Shown here in pieces: positions 15,869 to 24,804 of a DNA stretch of 34,289 bases. The stretch comes from SG8-30 sp964406445 (lineage in GTDB: Bacteria; Pseudomonadota; Gammaproteobacteria; Steroidobacterales; Steroidobacteraceae). How positions within the stretch are numbered: the stretch's first letter is position 1; the number at the start of each line of letters is the position of its first letter. Position numbers and translations under genes: made by a program. The notes under the pieces were generated by a model. It worked only from the letters and a program-made list of their open reading frames with translations, did no database searches and was not told the origin of the DNA. Location: contig CAYORU010000039.1 of assembly GCA_964406445.1 (NCBI GenBank), positions 1 to 34,289 on the forward strand, given 5' to 3'.

Positions 15869-18004
15869 ATGAAGACGACTCACCTCCGCCAGGCCTCCCG
15901 CTCGCCCGCCGTCGCGACGGCCCGCGAGGCCGTGAGCGAGTGGTGCCGGCTGGCCGAGCAACCGCCGGCGCTGCTCGAGCGCGCCCTCGGCGTCGCCGAC
16001 ATCCTCGCCGGCCTCGAGGCCGACGACGAGACGATCTCCGGCGCACTCCTGCACCCCCTGCTCGGCGCCGGCGTGATCGACGACCAGACCGCCGCGAAAC
16101 GTCTCGGCGACGCCGCGGCGGGCTTCGCGCGCGAGCTCGACGCGCTCGGCAGCTTCCGGATCAGCGGCCAGTGGAGCGAGGACGACCGGCTGTCGCCGGC
16201 GCAGGCCGAATCGCTGCGCAAGATGCTGCTGGCCGTCATCACCGACCCGCGGCTCGTGCTCGCGCGCCTCGCCGGCCAGCTGTTCGACCTGCGCGATGCG
16301 GCCACCTTCCCGCCGGAGCGGCGCCGCCAGCTCGCGCGCGAGACTCGCGAGGTCTACGCCCCGCTCGCCAACCGCCTCGGGATCTGGCACCTCAAGTGGG
16401 AGCTCGAGGACCTCGCCTTCCGCCACCTCGAGCCCGACGAGTACCGGCGCATCGCGGCCCAGCTGAACGAGCGACGCGCCGACCGCGAGCGCTACATCGA
16501 GGACCTGCGCGCCGAACTCTCGCGGGCGCTGGCCGAGGCGCGGGTCGAGGCCGAGGTGACAGGACGGCCGAAGCACATCTTCAGCATCTGGCGGAAGATG
16601 CAGCGCAAGCGGCTCGGCTTCGAGCAGGTCCTCGACGTGCGCGCCGTGCGGATCCTGACCGGCACGGTCGCCGACTGCTACGCCGCGCTCGGCGTCGTGC
16701 ACGGCCGCTGGACCTATCTGCCCGGCGAGTTCGACGACTACATCGCCACCCCCAAGGAGAACGACTACCGCTCGCTGCACACCGCGGTGATCGGACCGGG
16801 CGGGCTGCCGGTCGAGGTGCAGATCCGCACCCGCGAGATGCACGAGCACGCCGAACTCGGCGTGGCCGCGCACTGGCGCTACAAGGAGGGCGTCAAGGAG
16901 TCAGGCTACGACCGCAAGGTGCAGTGGCTGCGCGAGCTGCTCGCCCCGGCCGCGGCAGGAGGGGTTGAGCCCGACTTCCTCGACCGGGTGCGTGGCGAGC
17001 TGTTCGAGGACCGGGTCTACGTCCTCTCCCCCAAGGGCGACGTGGTGGACCTTCCAGCCGGCGCGACGCCCATCGACTTCGCCTACCACGTGCACACCAA
17101 CCTCGGCCACCGCTGCCGGGGTGCGCGGGTCAACGGCCGGCTGGTGCCGCTCGACTACCGCTTGAACAGTGGAGAGGTGGTCGAGATCATCGCCGCCAAG
17201 CAGCTGCAGCCGAGCCGCGACTGGTTGATCGAGCAGCTCGGCTACCTGGCCTCGCCGCGCAGCCGGGCCAAGGTCCGGGCCTGGTTCCGGCAGCAGGACG
17301 AAGGCCGGAACCGGCAGGAGGGCCGCGAGCTGCTCGAGCGCGAGCTGGGCCGGCTGGGGCTGGCGAGCGCCGTGCCGCTGCCGGAACTGCTCGCGGAGAT
17401 GAGCCTGCCGACGGCGGACGCCCTCTACCTCGGCCTCGGCACGGGCGACTTGAACGTCGCGCAGGTGAGCGGGGCGATCCAGCGGCGCATGCGGGCACGC
17501 GCGCCCGACTTGGCGCCGCCGCCGGCGCCGCGCGCCAAGGCGCGTCGCAAGGCCGCGACCGGCCTCGAGGTCGAGGGCGTCGGCGACCTCGCCTGCACCT
17601 ACGCGCGCTGCTGCAGCCCGGTGCCGCCCCAGCCGATCGCCGGCTACGTCACCGTGGGCCGCGGCGTCACCGTGCACCGCGCCGACTGCCCGAGCCTCGA
17701 GCGGATGCGCGCCCGCCAGCCCGAGCGCGTGCTCGCCGTCGACTGGGGCGGCGCCGCCGACCGGGCCTTCCAGGTGGACGTCCACGTCCACGCCTTCGAC
17801 CGCCGCGGCCTGCTGCGGGACATCAGCGGCCTGCTGGCCGACGAGAAGATCAGCATCGAGCGGGTCAACTCGCAGTCGGACGCCGCCCGCAACGTCGCCG
17901 ACGTCACCCTGACCGTCTCGATCCGCGGCCTCGAGGAGCTGTCGCGGGTCCTGACCCGCCTCAAGTCGCTGCCGAACGTGATCAGCGCCCAGCGCCGCGT
18001 CTAA
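15869..18004 (+). CDS. relA: GTP pyrophosphokinase RelA ((p)ppGpp synthetase)
   Basis: Makes (p)ppGpp on stalled ribosomes. It has 711 residues. The N-terminal HD region is degenerate, with no HDxxED hydrolase motif. The synthetase domain contains GRPKHIFSIWRKMQRKRLGF, GEFDDYIATPKENDYRSLHT and VEVQIRTREMHEHAELGVAA. The EFDD sequence is the ExDD form typical of monofunctional RelA, rather than the RxKD of bifunctional enzymes. A TGS domain (VYVLSPKGDVVDLPAGATPI), a Cys-rich region (YARCCSPVPPQPIAGYVT) and a C-terminal ACT domain (GLLRDISGLLADEKISIERV) follow. The gene is divergent from ruvC. A TATCAT -10-like element at 15820-15825 could serve it; the ATG lacks a clear ribosome-binding site. 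Confidence 0.96.
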   Translation: MKTTHLRQASRSPAVATAREAVSEWCRLAEQPPALLERALGVADILAGLEADDETISGALLHPLLGAGVIDDQTAAKRLGDAAAGFARELDALGSFRISGQWSEDDRLSPAQAESLRKMLLAVITDPRLVLARLAGQLFDLRDAATFPPERRRQLARETREVYAPLANRLGIWHLKWELEDLAFRHLEPDEYRRIAAQLNERRADRERYIEDLRAELSRALAEARVEAEVTGRPKHIFSIWRKMQRKRLGFEQVLDVRAVRILTGTVADCYAALGVVHGRWTYLPGEFDDYIATPKENDYRSLHTAVIGPGGLPVEVQIRTREMHEHAELGVAAHWRYKEGVKESGYDRKVQWLRELLAPAAAGGVEPDFLDRVRGELFEDRVYVLSPKGDVVDLPAGATPIDFAYHVHTNLGHRCRGARVNGRLVPLDYRLNSGEVVEIIAAKQLQPSRDWLIEQLGYLASPRSRAKVRAWFRQQDEGRNRQEGRELLERELGRLGLASAVPLPELLAEMSLPTADALYLGLGTGDLNVAQVSGAIQRRMRARAPDLAPPPAPRAKARRKAATGLEVEGVGDLACTYARCCSPVPPQPIAGYVTVGRGVTVHRADCPSLERMRARQPERVLAVDWGGAADRAFQVDVHVHAFDRRGLLRDISGLLADEKISIERVNSQSDAARNVADVTLTVSIRGLEELSRVLTRLKSLPNVISAQRRV

Positions 18005-18007
18005 CTG

Positions 18008-18145
18008 AAGGGGACATTCGCTTCCAGTTTGTCGCGCGGCGGCTCGGCGCAAACTCCAAGCGAATGTCCCCTGGAGTTCCAGCGCAAACTCCAAGCGAAT
18101 GTCCCCTGGAGTTTCCTGGAGTTTGTCCCCTCGAGTTCTTCGAGT
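18008..18145. repeat. Cluster of AAGCGAATGTCCCCT repeats
   Basis: The gap between the convergent relA and lpd genes holds two 32-nt copies in tandem (18047-18078 and 18082-18113, period 35) containing AACTCCAAGCGAATGTCCCC. An inverted copy of the core, AAGGGGACATTCGCTT, lies at 18008-18023. Partial copies (TGGAGTTTGTCCCC) follow at about 18117-18130. Each unit is bounded by AAACTCCA / TGGAGTTT-type inverted ends, so RNA hairpins are possible. This resembles the GGGGACA-type palindromic repeats scattered in gammaproteobacterial intergenic regions. No transposase gene is nearby. Confidence 0.75.
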
Positions 18146-18146
18146 T

Positions 18147-19574
18147 TCAGCGGTTGGGGAAGTCGATGGCGCGCTTGTCGGCGGCGAGGGCCGCCTCGTG
18201 CAGCGCCTCGGACAACGTCGGGTGGGCGTGCATGATGCGCTGCAGGTCCTCGCTGCTCGCGGAGTACTCCATGGCGAGCACCGCTTCGGCGATCAGTTCG
18301 CCGGCCATCGGGCCGATCACGTGGACGCCGAGTATTTCGTCGTCGTCGGCCGCAGCCACCAACTTGCAGAAGCCGGCCGGGGCCTCCATGGCGCGCGCAC
18401 GGCCGCTCGCGGCGAACGGGAACTGCCCGACCTTGTAGGCGCGGCCCGACGCCTTGACCTGCTCCTCGGTCTTGCCCACCCAGGCGATCTCCGGCGCGGT
18501 GTAGATCACCGAAGGAATGGCGTCGTAGTTGACGTGCGCGTAGAGCCCGGCGATCGCGTCGCCGACGGCGACGCCTTCTTCCTTGCCCTTGTGCGCAAGC
18601 ATCGCGCCCCGTACGCAGTCACCGACCGCCCAGACGTTCTCGGCCGACGTCTTGCAGTGTCCGTCCACCTTGATGAAGCCCCGCTCGTCGAGCTCGACGC
18701 CGACGCCCTCGGCCAGCAGGTCCCTGGTGAACGGCCGCCGGCCAATGGCCACGATCAGCTTGTCCACCGTCAGCGACTGCTCGCCCATGGCATCCGCGTA
18801 CTTCACCTCGACCGCGCCGTCCTCGACCTTGGCCCCCGACACCTTGGCGCCGAGGCGGATGTCGAGGCCGAGCTTCCGGAAGTGCTTGAGCGCCTCCTTG
18901 GCCACCGCGCCGTCGGCCATCGGCAGGAAGTCCGGCAGCGCCTCGAGCACCACCACCTCCGCGCCGAGGCGGCGCCAGACGCTGCCGAGCTCGAGGCCGA
19001 TCACGCCGGCGCCGATCACGCCGAGCCGCTTCGGCACCGCCTCCAGCTCGAGCGCGCCCCAGGAGTCGATGATGTGCTTGCCGTCGAAGGGCGCGCTCTT
19101 GAGCTCCATCGGCTGGGAGCCCGAGGCCAGCACCACGTGCTTCGCCTGCAGGGTGCGCTGCTTGCCGTCGTGACCGGTGAACTCGACCTTGCGACCCGGC
19201 AGCAACCGGCCGTGGCCCTGCAGCGGCGTCACCCCCGCGGTCTTGAACAGCGCCAGGATGCCCTGCGTGCTCTGCCGAACGATCGTTGCCTTGCGCTTCT
19301 GCATCGCCGCGAGGTCGACCTCCACGCCGCCGAGCTTGATGCCGTGGGCCTTGAACTCGTGCTGGGCACGGTGCACCAGCTCGGAGGACTCGAGCAGCGC
19401 CTTGGACGGGATGCAGCCCGCGTTCAGGCAGGTGCCGCCGAAGGCGGCACTGCCATCGTAGTTCTTCCACTCGTCGATGCAGGCGACGGAGAGCTTGTTC
19501 TGGGCGGCACGGATCGCGGCCGGGTAGCCGGCCGGCCCGCCGCCAATGACGACGACGTCGAAGCTGTCGGACAT
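18147..19574 (-). CDS. lpd: Dihydrolipoyl dehydrogenase (E3)
   Basis: A flavoenzyme that reoxidises dihydrolipoamide with NAD+. It has 475 residues. The FAD motif is VVVIGGGPAGYPAAIRAAQ, and the redox disulfide C49/C54 lies in GGTCLNAGCIPSKALL. The NAD-binding motif is GVIGAGVIGLELGSVWRRLG, the second FAD contact is VWAVGDCVRG, and the C-terminal active-site His-Glu region is HAHPTLSEALHEA. It is the third gene of sucA-sucB-lpd, 22 nt after sucB, so it presumably serves the 2-oxoglutarate dehydrogenase complex. Confidence 0.97.
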   Translation of the reverse strand: MSDSFDVVVIGGGPAGYPAAIRAAQNKLSVACIDEWKNYDGSAAFGGTCLNAGCIPSKALLESSELVHRAQHEFKAHGIKLGGVEVDLAAMQKRKATIVRQSTQGILALFKTAGVTPLQGHGRLLPGRKVEFTGHDGKQRTLQAKHVVLASGSQPMELKSAPFDGKHIIDSWGALELEAVPKRLGVIGAGVIGLELGSVWRRLGAEVVVLEALPDFLPMADGAVAKEALKHFRKLGLDIRLGAKVSGAKVEDGAVEVKYADAMGEQSLTVDKLIVAIGRRPFTRDLLAEGVGVELDERGFIKVDGHCKTSAENVWAVGDCVRGAMLAHKGKEEGVAVGDAIAGLYAHVNYDAIPSVIYTAPEIAWVGKTEEQVKASGRAYKVGQFPFAASGRARAMEAPAGFCKLVAAADDDEILGVHVIGPMAGELIAEAVLAMEYSASSEDLQRIMHAHPTLSEALHEAALAADKRAIDFPNR

Positions 19575-19596
19575 GCTCGAACCTCCTCGGCGGTCC

Positions 19597-20820
19597 TCAG
19601 ACCTGCAGCAGCAGGCGGGACGGGTCCTCGATCGCCTCCTTGACGGCGACCAGGAACTGCACGGCCTCGCGGCCGTCGATGATGCGGTGATCGTAGGTCA
19701 GCGCCAGGTACATCATCGGCCTCACGACCACCTCCCCGTCGACCACCATCGGCCGCGGCTGCACCTTGTGCATGCCGAGGATGGCGCTCTGCGGCGCGTT
19801 GACGATCGGCGTCGACAGCAGCGAGCCGAAAACGCCGCCATTGGTGATCGAGAAAGTGCCGCCGGTGAGCTCCTCGATGGTGATCGAGCCCTCCCGCGCG
19901 CGCTGCGCGTAGCCGGTGACGGCCTTCTCGACGTCGGCGAAACCCATCGCGTCCGCGTCGCGCAGCACCGGGACGACGAGGCCCCGGTCGGTCGAGACCG
20001 CCACGCCGATGTCGTAGTACTCGTGGTAGACGATGTCGCTTCCCTCGACCGAGGCGTTGACGACGGGGAAGCGGCGCAGCGCCTCGACGCAGGCCTTGAC
20101 GAAGAAGGACATGAACCCGAGCCGCACGCCGTGGCGCTTCTCGAAAGCCTCCTTGTAGCGGCCGCGCAGGTCGTTCAGCGCCTGCATGTCCACCTCATTG
20201 AAGGTGGTCAGCAGCGCCTGCGTGGACTGCGCCTCCACCAGGCGCTGGGCGATCCGCGTCCTCAGCCGGGTCATCGGCACGCGCTGCTCGCTGCGCCCGC
20301 CCGCCGCCGCGCGCGGCGGCGCCGCGGCCGGCTTCTGCTGAACTTCCCGGGGCGCCTCGCGCGCGGTCACCTTGACCGCCTGCGCGAGGTGCTGCTCGAC
20401 GTCGCTCTTGGTGATCAGCCCGTCGCGACCCGATCCCGAGATGCGCGACGAATCGAGCCGGTTCTCCTCGATGACCCGCCGCGCCGCCGGCGAGGCGCGT
20501 GCGGCGCCGCCGTCCTCGGAGTCTCCGGACTCCTCAGCCGATTCCTCCACCGGCTGGTCGCGGGATGCGGAGGAGGACTTCTCGCCCTCCGTGATCACGG
20601 CGAGCAGCTCGCCGCTGGTCACGGTGGCGCCGGTATCCACCTTCAGTTCGCGCAGTACGCCGGCGACCGGCGACGGCACCTCGAGCACCACCTTGTCGGT
20701 CTCGAGGTCGGCGAGGTTCTCGTCCCGGGCGACGGAGTCGCCCGGCTTCTTGTGCCAGGCTACGAGCGTGGCGTCGGCGACGGACTCGGGGAGCTGGGGA
20801 ACTCGAACTTCGACGGTCAT
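19597..20820 (-). CDS. sucB: 2-oxoglutarate dehydrogenase E2, dihydrolipoyl succinyltransferase
   Basis: The core of the 2-oxoglutarate dehydrogenase complex, 407 residues. The lipoyl domain has its lipoylated Lys at residue 43 (ADLETDKVVLEVPSP). An acidic/Ser-rich linker (about 85-115), the peripheral subunit-binding domain (SPAARRVIEENRLDSSRI) and an Ala-rich linker follow. The catalytic domain has LLTTFNEVDMQALNDLR, a FSITNGGVFGSLLSTPI motif and the active-site YDHRIIDGREAVQFL. The ATG overlaps the sucA stop by 4 nt. Confidence 0.97.
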   Translation of the reverse strand: MTVEVRVPQLPESVADATLVAWHKKPGDSVARDENLADLETDKVVLEVPSPVAGVLRELKVDTGATVTSGELLAVITEGEKSSSASRDQPVEESAEESGDSEDGGAARASPAARRVIEENRLDSSRISGSGRDGLITKSDVEQHLAQAVKVTAREAPREVQQKPAAAPPRAAAGGRSEQRVPMTRLRTRIAQRLVEAQSTQALLTTFNEVDMQALNDLRGRYKEAFEKRHGVRLGFMSFFVKACVEALRRFPVVNASVEGSDIVYHEYYDIGVAVSTDRGLVVPVLRDADAMGFADVEKAVTGYAQRAREGSITIEELTGGTFSITNGGVFGSLLSTPIVNAPQSAILGMHKVQPRPMVVDGEVVVRPMMYLALTYDHRIIDGREAVQFLVAVKEAIEDPSRLLLQV

Positions 20821-23690
20821 GGGCTGGTCCTGCCTCCCTCGGCGGTGAGGCGCTGGGTGTCACGATGGGTCGCCTCGGTGACCGTCGAGCGTAGCGCGGC
20901 GTTCACGAGGTTCTGCTGCTGCTCGGCGTGCAGCTGGAAGATGCCGGCGGCGGGCGCCGCGGCGCCGCTGCGGCCGGCGTAATAGAGGGTGTGCAGCGGC
21001 CCAAGCTGCTCCTGCAGCCGGTGGCGGATCTGGTACCAGGCGCCCTGGTTCTGCGGCTCCTCCTGGCACCAGACGATCTCGCGCGCATTGGCGTAGCGCT
21101 CGATCAGCGCGCCGTACTCGTCCGACGGGAACGGATAAAGCTGCTCGAGGCGCACGATCACGACGTTGTCGAGGCCCTCCGTGCGGCGCCGCTCGAGCAG
21201 GTCGAAGTACACCTTGCCGCTGCAGAGCACGATCCGGCCCACCTTCGCCGGCTCGAGGCCGTCGACCTCGTCGATCAGCACCTGGAAGCGGCCGGTGACC
21301 AGCTCGTCGAGCGAAGAGACGGAGAGCTTGTGGCGCAGCAGGCTCTTGGGCGTCATTACGACGAGCGGCTTGCGCAGCGCGCGGCGCATCTGCCGGCGCA
21401 GCATGTGGAACATCTGCCCGGGGGTCGAGGGCACGCAGACCTGCATGTTGTACTCGGCGGAGAGCTGCAGGAAGCGCTCGAGGCGGGCCGAGCTGTGCTC
21501 GGGTCCCTGGCCCTCGTAGCCGTGCGGCAGGAGCAGCGTGATGCCGGAGAGCCTGCCCCACTTGGCCTCGCCGGAGGCGATGAACTGGTCGATGATGACC
21601 TGCGCGCCGTTCGCGAAGTCGCCGAACTGCGCCTCCCAGACGACGAGCGTGTCGGGCGAGGTGGTCGAGTAGCCGTACTCGAAGCCGAGCACGGCCTCCT
21701 CCGAGAGCACCGAGTCGGTGACGCGGAACAGCCGCCGGTCGTCCACCAGTTCGGCGAGCGGGATGTGGCGCTTGCCGGTGGCCTGGTCGTGGAGCACCGC
21801 GTGGCGATGGAAGAAGGTGCCGCGTCCGCTGTCCTGCCCGGTGATGCGGATGCGGTAGCCATCCTTGAGCAGCGTCGCGTAGGCGAGCGTCTCGGCGGCG
21901 CCCCAGTCGAGCGGCATGTCGCCCGCGTACATGCGCCGCCGGTCCTCGATCACCCTCGCCACGCGCGGATGCAGCGTGAAGTCGCCCGGCGTCTGGACCA
22001 GCCGGCGCCCGAGCGCGGCGAGCGCCTCGGCGGGCACGGCCGTCGTGATGAGCTCGGCCCAGCTCGCCTCGAGATGGCGGCTCCAGTCCACGGTGAACTT
22101 GTTGCCGGTGGTGCCGACGAAGGCCCGCGCCTGCGGCTTGCCCTCCTCGAGGCCGGTGCGGTACTGCTCCGGCATGGCGGTCGACTCCGCGGAGTCGAGC
22201 ACGCCGTCCGCCACCAGCCGCTCGGCATAGACCTGCCGCGCCGTCGGGTGCTTGCGGATCGTCTGGTACATCACCGGCTGGGTCGCGGAGGGCTCGTCGG
22301 CCTCGTTGTGGCCGTGCCGGCGATAGCAGACCAGGTCGATGACCACGTCCTTGCGGAAGCGCATGCGGTACTCGAGCGCGAGACGGATGACGAACACCAC
22401 CGCCTCGGGGTCGTCCGCGTTGACGTGGAACACCGGCGTCTCGATCATCTTCGCGACGTCGCTGCAGTACAGCGTCGAGCGCGCGTCGCGCGGCTCGCTG
22501 GTCGTGAAGCCGACCTGGTTGTTGATGATGATGTGCACGGTGCCGCCGGTCGAGAAGCCGCGCGCCTGCGACAGCTGCAGCGTCTCCATCACCACGCCCT
22601 GGCCGGCGAAGGCCGCATCGCCGTGGATCAGGATGGGCAGCACGCGCTCGCCGCCGGCGTCGCCGCGCCGCTCCTGGCGCGCCCGCACCGAGCCCTCGAC
22701 CACCGGGTTGACCACCTCGAGGTGAGAAGGGTTGAAGGCCAGCGCGACGTGGACGTTGCCGCCCGGCGTCTTGAGGTCGGCGGAGAAGCCCTTGTGGTAC
22801 TTCACGTCGCCCGAACCGGTCAGCTTCGAGAGTTCGTAGGCCCCCTCGAATTCAGAGAACATGGCCGAGGGCGACTTGCCGAGGACGTTGACCAGCACGT
22901 TCAGGCGCCCACGATGGGCCATGCCGATGACGATCTCCTCGATGCCGTGCACGCCGCCCTGCTGCACGATGTCGTCGAGCATCGGGATCAGCGCGTCGCC
23001 GCCCTCGAGGGAAAAGCGCTTCTGTCCGACGTACTTGGTGTGCAGGTAGCGCTCGAGGCCCTCGGCCGCGGTCAGCTGCCAGAGGATGTTGCGGCGCTCC
23101 TCGGCGCTGAAGCGGTGGTGAAGCATGCCCTCCTGGAAGCGATCCTGCAGCCACAGGCGCTCCTCGGTCTCGGACACGTGCGCGAACTCGGCGCCGACCC
23201 GGCTGCAGTAGATCTGCTTGAGCTGCGCGATGATCTCGCGCAGCTTGATCCGCTTCGCGACCCCGCCGATGCGGCTGCCGGTGAAGAACTCGGCGTCGAG
23301 GTCGGCGTCGGACAGCCCGAAGTAGGCCAGTTCCATGACCCTCGGCACGGGCCGGTGCATCAGGCCGAGCGGGTCGATGTCCGCGACGAGGTGACCGCGG
23401 TTGGCGTAGATCTGGATGAGCCGCGAGACGGCGCCCTGCTTGGCGGACTCCTCGCCGTCCGCCGCGGAGGCGGCGCGCGGCCGGCCGGCGCGCTCGAGCA
23501 GGGCCGACTTCACCGGACCGTGCGCGATCTCGGGCGTCTGAGCCGCGCCGAGGCCGTTGAAGTAGTCCCGCCACGGGCCCGGCACGGCCTGCGGATCGGC
23601 GAGGTACTGCTCGTAGAGCTCCTCGACGTAGGGGGAGTTGGCGGCGAAAAGCGGACTGGATGCGTACAACTCGCTCAGCGAACGGCTCAT
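20817..23690 (-). CDS. sucA: 2-oxoglutarate dehydrogenase E1
   Basis: A thiamine-diphosphate-dependent E1 that decarboxylates 2-oxoglutarate in the TCA cycle. It has 957 residues. The N-terminal E2-binding segment is NSPYVEELYEQYLADPQAVP. Conserved stretches are EIVIGMAHRGRLNVLVNVLG, HLEVVNPVVEGSVRARQ, ILIHGDAAFAGQGVV, VCYRRHGHNEADEPSATQP, ITLLLPHGYEGQGPEHSSAR and QEEPQNQGAWYQIRHRLQ. It is first in the operon. A TATCAT element on this strand (23732-23727) could be its -10, giving a leader of about 30 nt. No succinate dehydrogenase or succinyl-CoA synthetase genes adjoin it. Confidence 0.97.
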   Translation of the reverse strand: MSRSLSELYASSPLFAANSPYVEELYEQYLADPQAVPGPWRDYFNGLGAAQTPEIAHGPVKSALLERAGRPRAASAADGEESAKQGAVSRLIQIYANRGHLVADIDPLGLMHRPVPRVMELAYFGLSDADLDAEFFTGSRIGGVAKRIKLREIIAQLKQIYCSRVGAEFAHVSETEERLWLQDRFQEGMLHHRFSAEERRNILWQLTAAEGLERYLHTKYVGQKRFSLEGGDALIPMLDDIVQQGGVHGIEEIVIGMAHRGRLNVLVNVLGKSPSAMFSEFEGAYELSKLTGSGDVKYHKGFSADLKTPGGNVHVALAFNPSHLEVVNPVVEGSVRARQERRGDAGGERVLPILIHGDAAFAGQGVVMETLQLSQARGFSTGGTVHIIINNQVGFTTSEPRDARSTLYCSDVAKMIETPVFHVNADDPEAVVFVIRLALEYRMRFRKDVVIDLVCYRRHGHNEADEPSATQPVMYQTIRKHPTARQVYAERLVADGVLDSAESTAMPEQYRTGLEEGKPQARAFVGTTGNKFTVDWSRHLEASWAELITTAVPAEALAALGRRLVQTPGDFTLHPRVARVIEDRRRMYAGDMPLDWGAAETLAYATLLKDGYRIRITGQDSGRGTFFHRHAVLHDQATGKRHIPLAELVDDRRLFRVTDSVLSEEAVLGFEYGYSTTSPDTLVVWEAQFGDFANGAQVIIDQFIASGEAKWGRLSGITLLLPHGYEGQGPEHSSARLERFLQLSAEYNMQVCVPSTPGQMFHMLRRQMRRALRKPLVVMTPKSLLRHKLSVSSLDELVTGRFQVLIDEVDGLEPAKVGRIVLCSGKVYFDLLERRRTEGLDNVVIVRLEQLYPFPSDEYGALIERYANAREIVWCQEEPQNQGAWYQIRHRLQEQLGPLHTLYYAGRSGAAAPAAGIFQLHAEQQQNLVNAALRSTVTEATHRDTQRLTAEGGRTSP

Positions 23691-23753
23691 GGGCGCGGCG
23701 CGGCTCTGGTGTGCTAAAAGACTGAAATGATACCGGAAGGAGGGACTCTTTTG

Positions 23754-24683
23754 GTGTCACAGGTCGAGTCCGGCGCACTCCGCGGCAGCCGCTGCGCAAG
23801 AAGCGCTTTCGGCCGCGCGGCCAGCCTGCTCACTCTCCTATGCGCCGGTCTCTCCGCCGCGGCCGCGGCCCCCGGCGACAGGCTGCCTGGACGATCGCCC
23901 GAGGCCGGCTGGCCGCCCGCGAACGCGGTGCTCGCCCACCGGGTCACCGCCTTCCTCTGCCCGCCCCGCTTCGTGTACCGCTCGCTGCAAAAGGAGGCGA
24001 GCTGCGCGAGCTCCCGGCAACTCGAGGCCGGCACGCGCGTGCGCGTCGTGGGAATCGAAGTCCCGCCCGATCCCAGGTCGGTCCGCGTGCAGTGGCAAGG
24101 TGGCGGTCACGTGTTCAGCGGCTGGATCGTCGGCGTGCCGGAGGATGTCGTCGTCGCGGACGACCCGTCGCGATTCTTCCTGCCGGATCTGCCACCCGAT
24201 GAGAAGCTGCTCGCCGCGCTGTCGGGAACCTGGCAGATTGATGCGGTCGCGCTCGGCAAGCACAGGCCCTGGCATACGCTGGAGTCGGGCCGGTTGACGC
24301 TGGAGCGCGGTCGCCGACAGGGGCTCCTGACCGGCGTGTTCACGCACGTTCACGACCTCCAGCGTCGTCCCGGCGGCTCGGTCGATCGTCGGATGCTGTG
24401 GCCCGACCAGGATCGCCTGGTCGAGATCGAGGTGCCGTTCGAAGCGACCCTGAGCGGCGACATCCTGACGATCGTCTCGGGGCGCCCGAGAATGCGCACG
24501 GTCAGCATCCTAAGGACATCGTGGACCTCGGACCACTTCGTGTTGAGGGTCGGCAACGGGGTGCTCGAGGGCGTGACCTGGCACGAACTGCACGACCACG
24601 ACCAGACGCCGGTCCGCTTCGAACGGCCCACGGACATGGGCGGGATGCCGGGCAGCGGTAGTGGTGCCCCGGACAGGAGTTGA
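23754..24683 (+). CDS. Secreted protein of unknown function
   Basis: Not recognised. About 309 residues, with an N-terminal hydrophobic signal-like segment (AASLLTLLCAGLSAAAAAPG, cleavage likely after AAAA). The mature part contains Cys residues in TAFLCPPRFVYRSL and EASCASSRQL, an SH3-like stretch (LEAGTRVRVVGIEVPPDPRS), and a later beta-rich region starting AALSGTWQIDAVALGKH. An ATG at 23727 opens the frame. However, a near-perfect Shine-Dalgarno AAGGAGGG sits inside the frame at 23737-23744, so translation more likely starts at GTG 23754 or TTG 23751. The last 22 nt overlap the tRNA-Arg gene on the other strand. A periplasmic or envelope location is inferred from the signal alone. Confidence 0.65.
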   Translation: MSQVESGALRGSRCARSAFGRAASLLTLLCAGLSAAAAAPGDRLPGRSPEAGWPPANAVLAHRVTAFLCPPRFVYRSLQKEASCASSRQLEAGTRVRVVGIEVPPDPRSVRVQWQGGGHVFSGWIVGVPEDVVVADDPSRFFLPDLPPDEKLLAALSGTWQIDAVALGKHRPWHTLESGRLTLERGRRQGLLTGVFTHVHDLQRRPGGSVDRRMLWPDQDRLVEIEVPFEATLSGDILTIVSGRPRMRTVSILRTSWTSDHFVLRVGNGVLEGVTWHELHDHDQTPVRFERPTDMGGMPGSGSGAPDRS

Positions 24684-24737
24684 ACCTGCGACCTGCCGCT
24701 TAGGAGGCGGCCGCTCTATCCACTGAGCTACCGGGGC
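24662..24737 (-). tRNA. tRNA-Arg (anticodon CCU)
   Basis: A 76-nt cloverleaf. The acceptor GCCCCGG (24737-24731) pairs with CCGGGGC (24672-24666), followed by A73 and an encoded CCA (24664-24662). The anticodon arm is GCCGC-CTCCTAA-GCGGC and the T-arm is GCAGG-TTCAACT-CCTGT. It reads AGG, a rare codon in such a GC-rich genome. Its 3' end overlaps the 3' end of the convergent secreted-protein gene by 22 nt. Confidence 0.95.
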
Positions 24738-24759
24738 GTGCCCCGAATGGTAACCGAAA

Positions 24760-24797
24760 GCCGCCGCGGACCGCCCTTGCGCGCGCCCCGCGGCGGC
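24760..24797 (-). terminator. Hairpin downstream of the histone-like gene
   Basis: A 10-bp stem, GCCGCCGCGG (24760-24769) with CCGCGGCGGC (24788-24797), and an 18-nt loop. It lies 7 nt after the stop of the histone-like gene and on the minus strand is followed by TTTCGGTT. It is a plausible intrinsic terminator that separates this gene from tRNA-Arg. Confidence 0.5.
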
Positions 24798-24804
24798 GCC
24801 GGGC

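Noticed and set aside
15869..16300. Hydrolase activity of the RelA HD domain
   Set aside because: The region aligns in position with the HD domain but lacks the HDxxED metal-binding residues, so it is read as monofunctional RelA rather than a bifunctional Rel/SpoT.
20928..23717. Long plus-strand open frame of more than 900 codons opposite sucA
   Set aside because: It is antisense to a fully conserved E1 gene, its translation is Arg/Val/Ala/Asp-rich low-complexity, and it has no family motif. Stop codons are rare in such GC-rich DNA.
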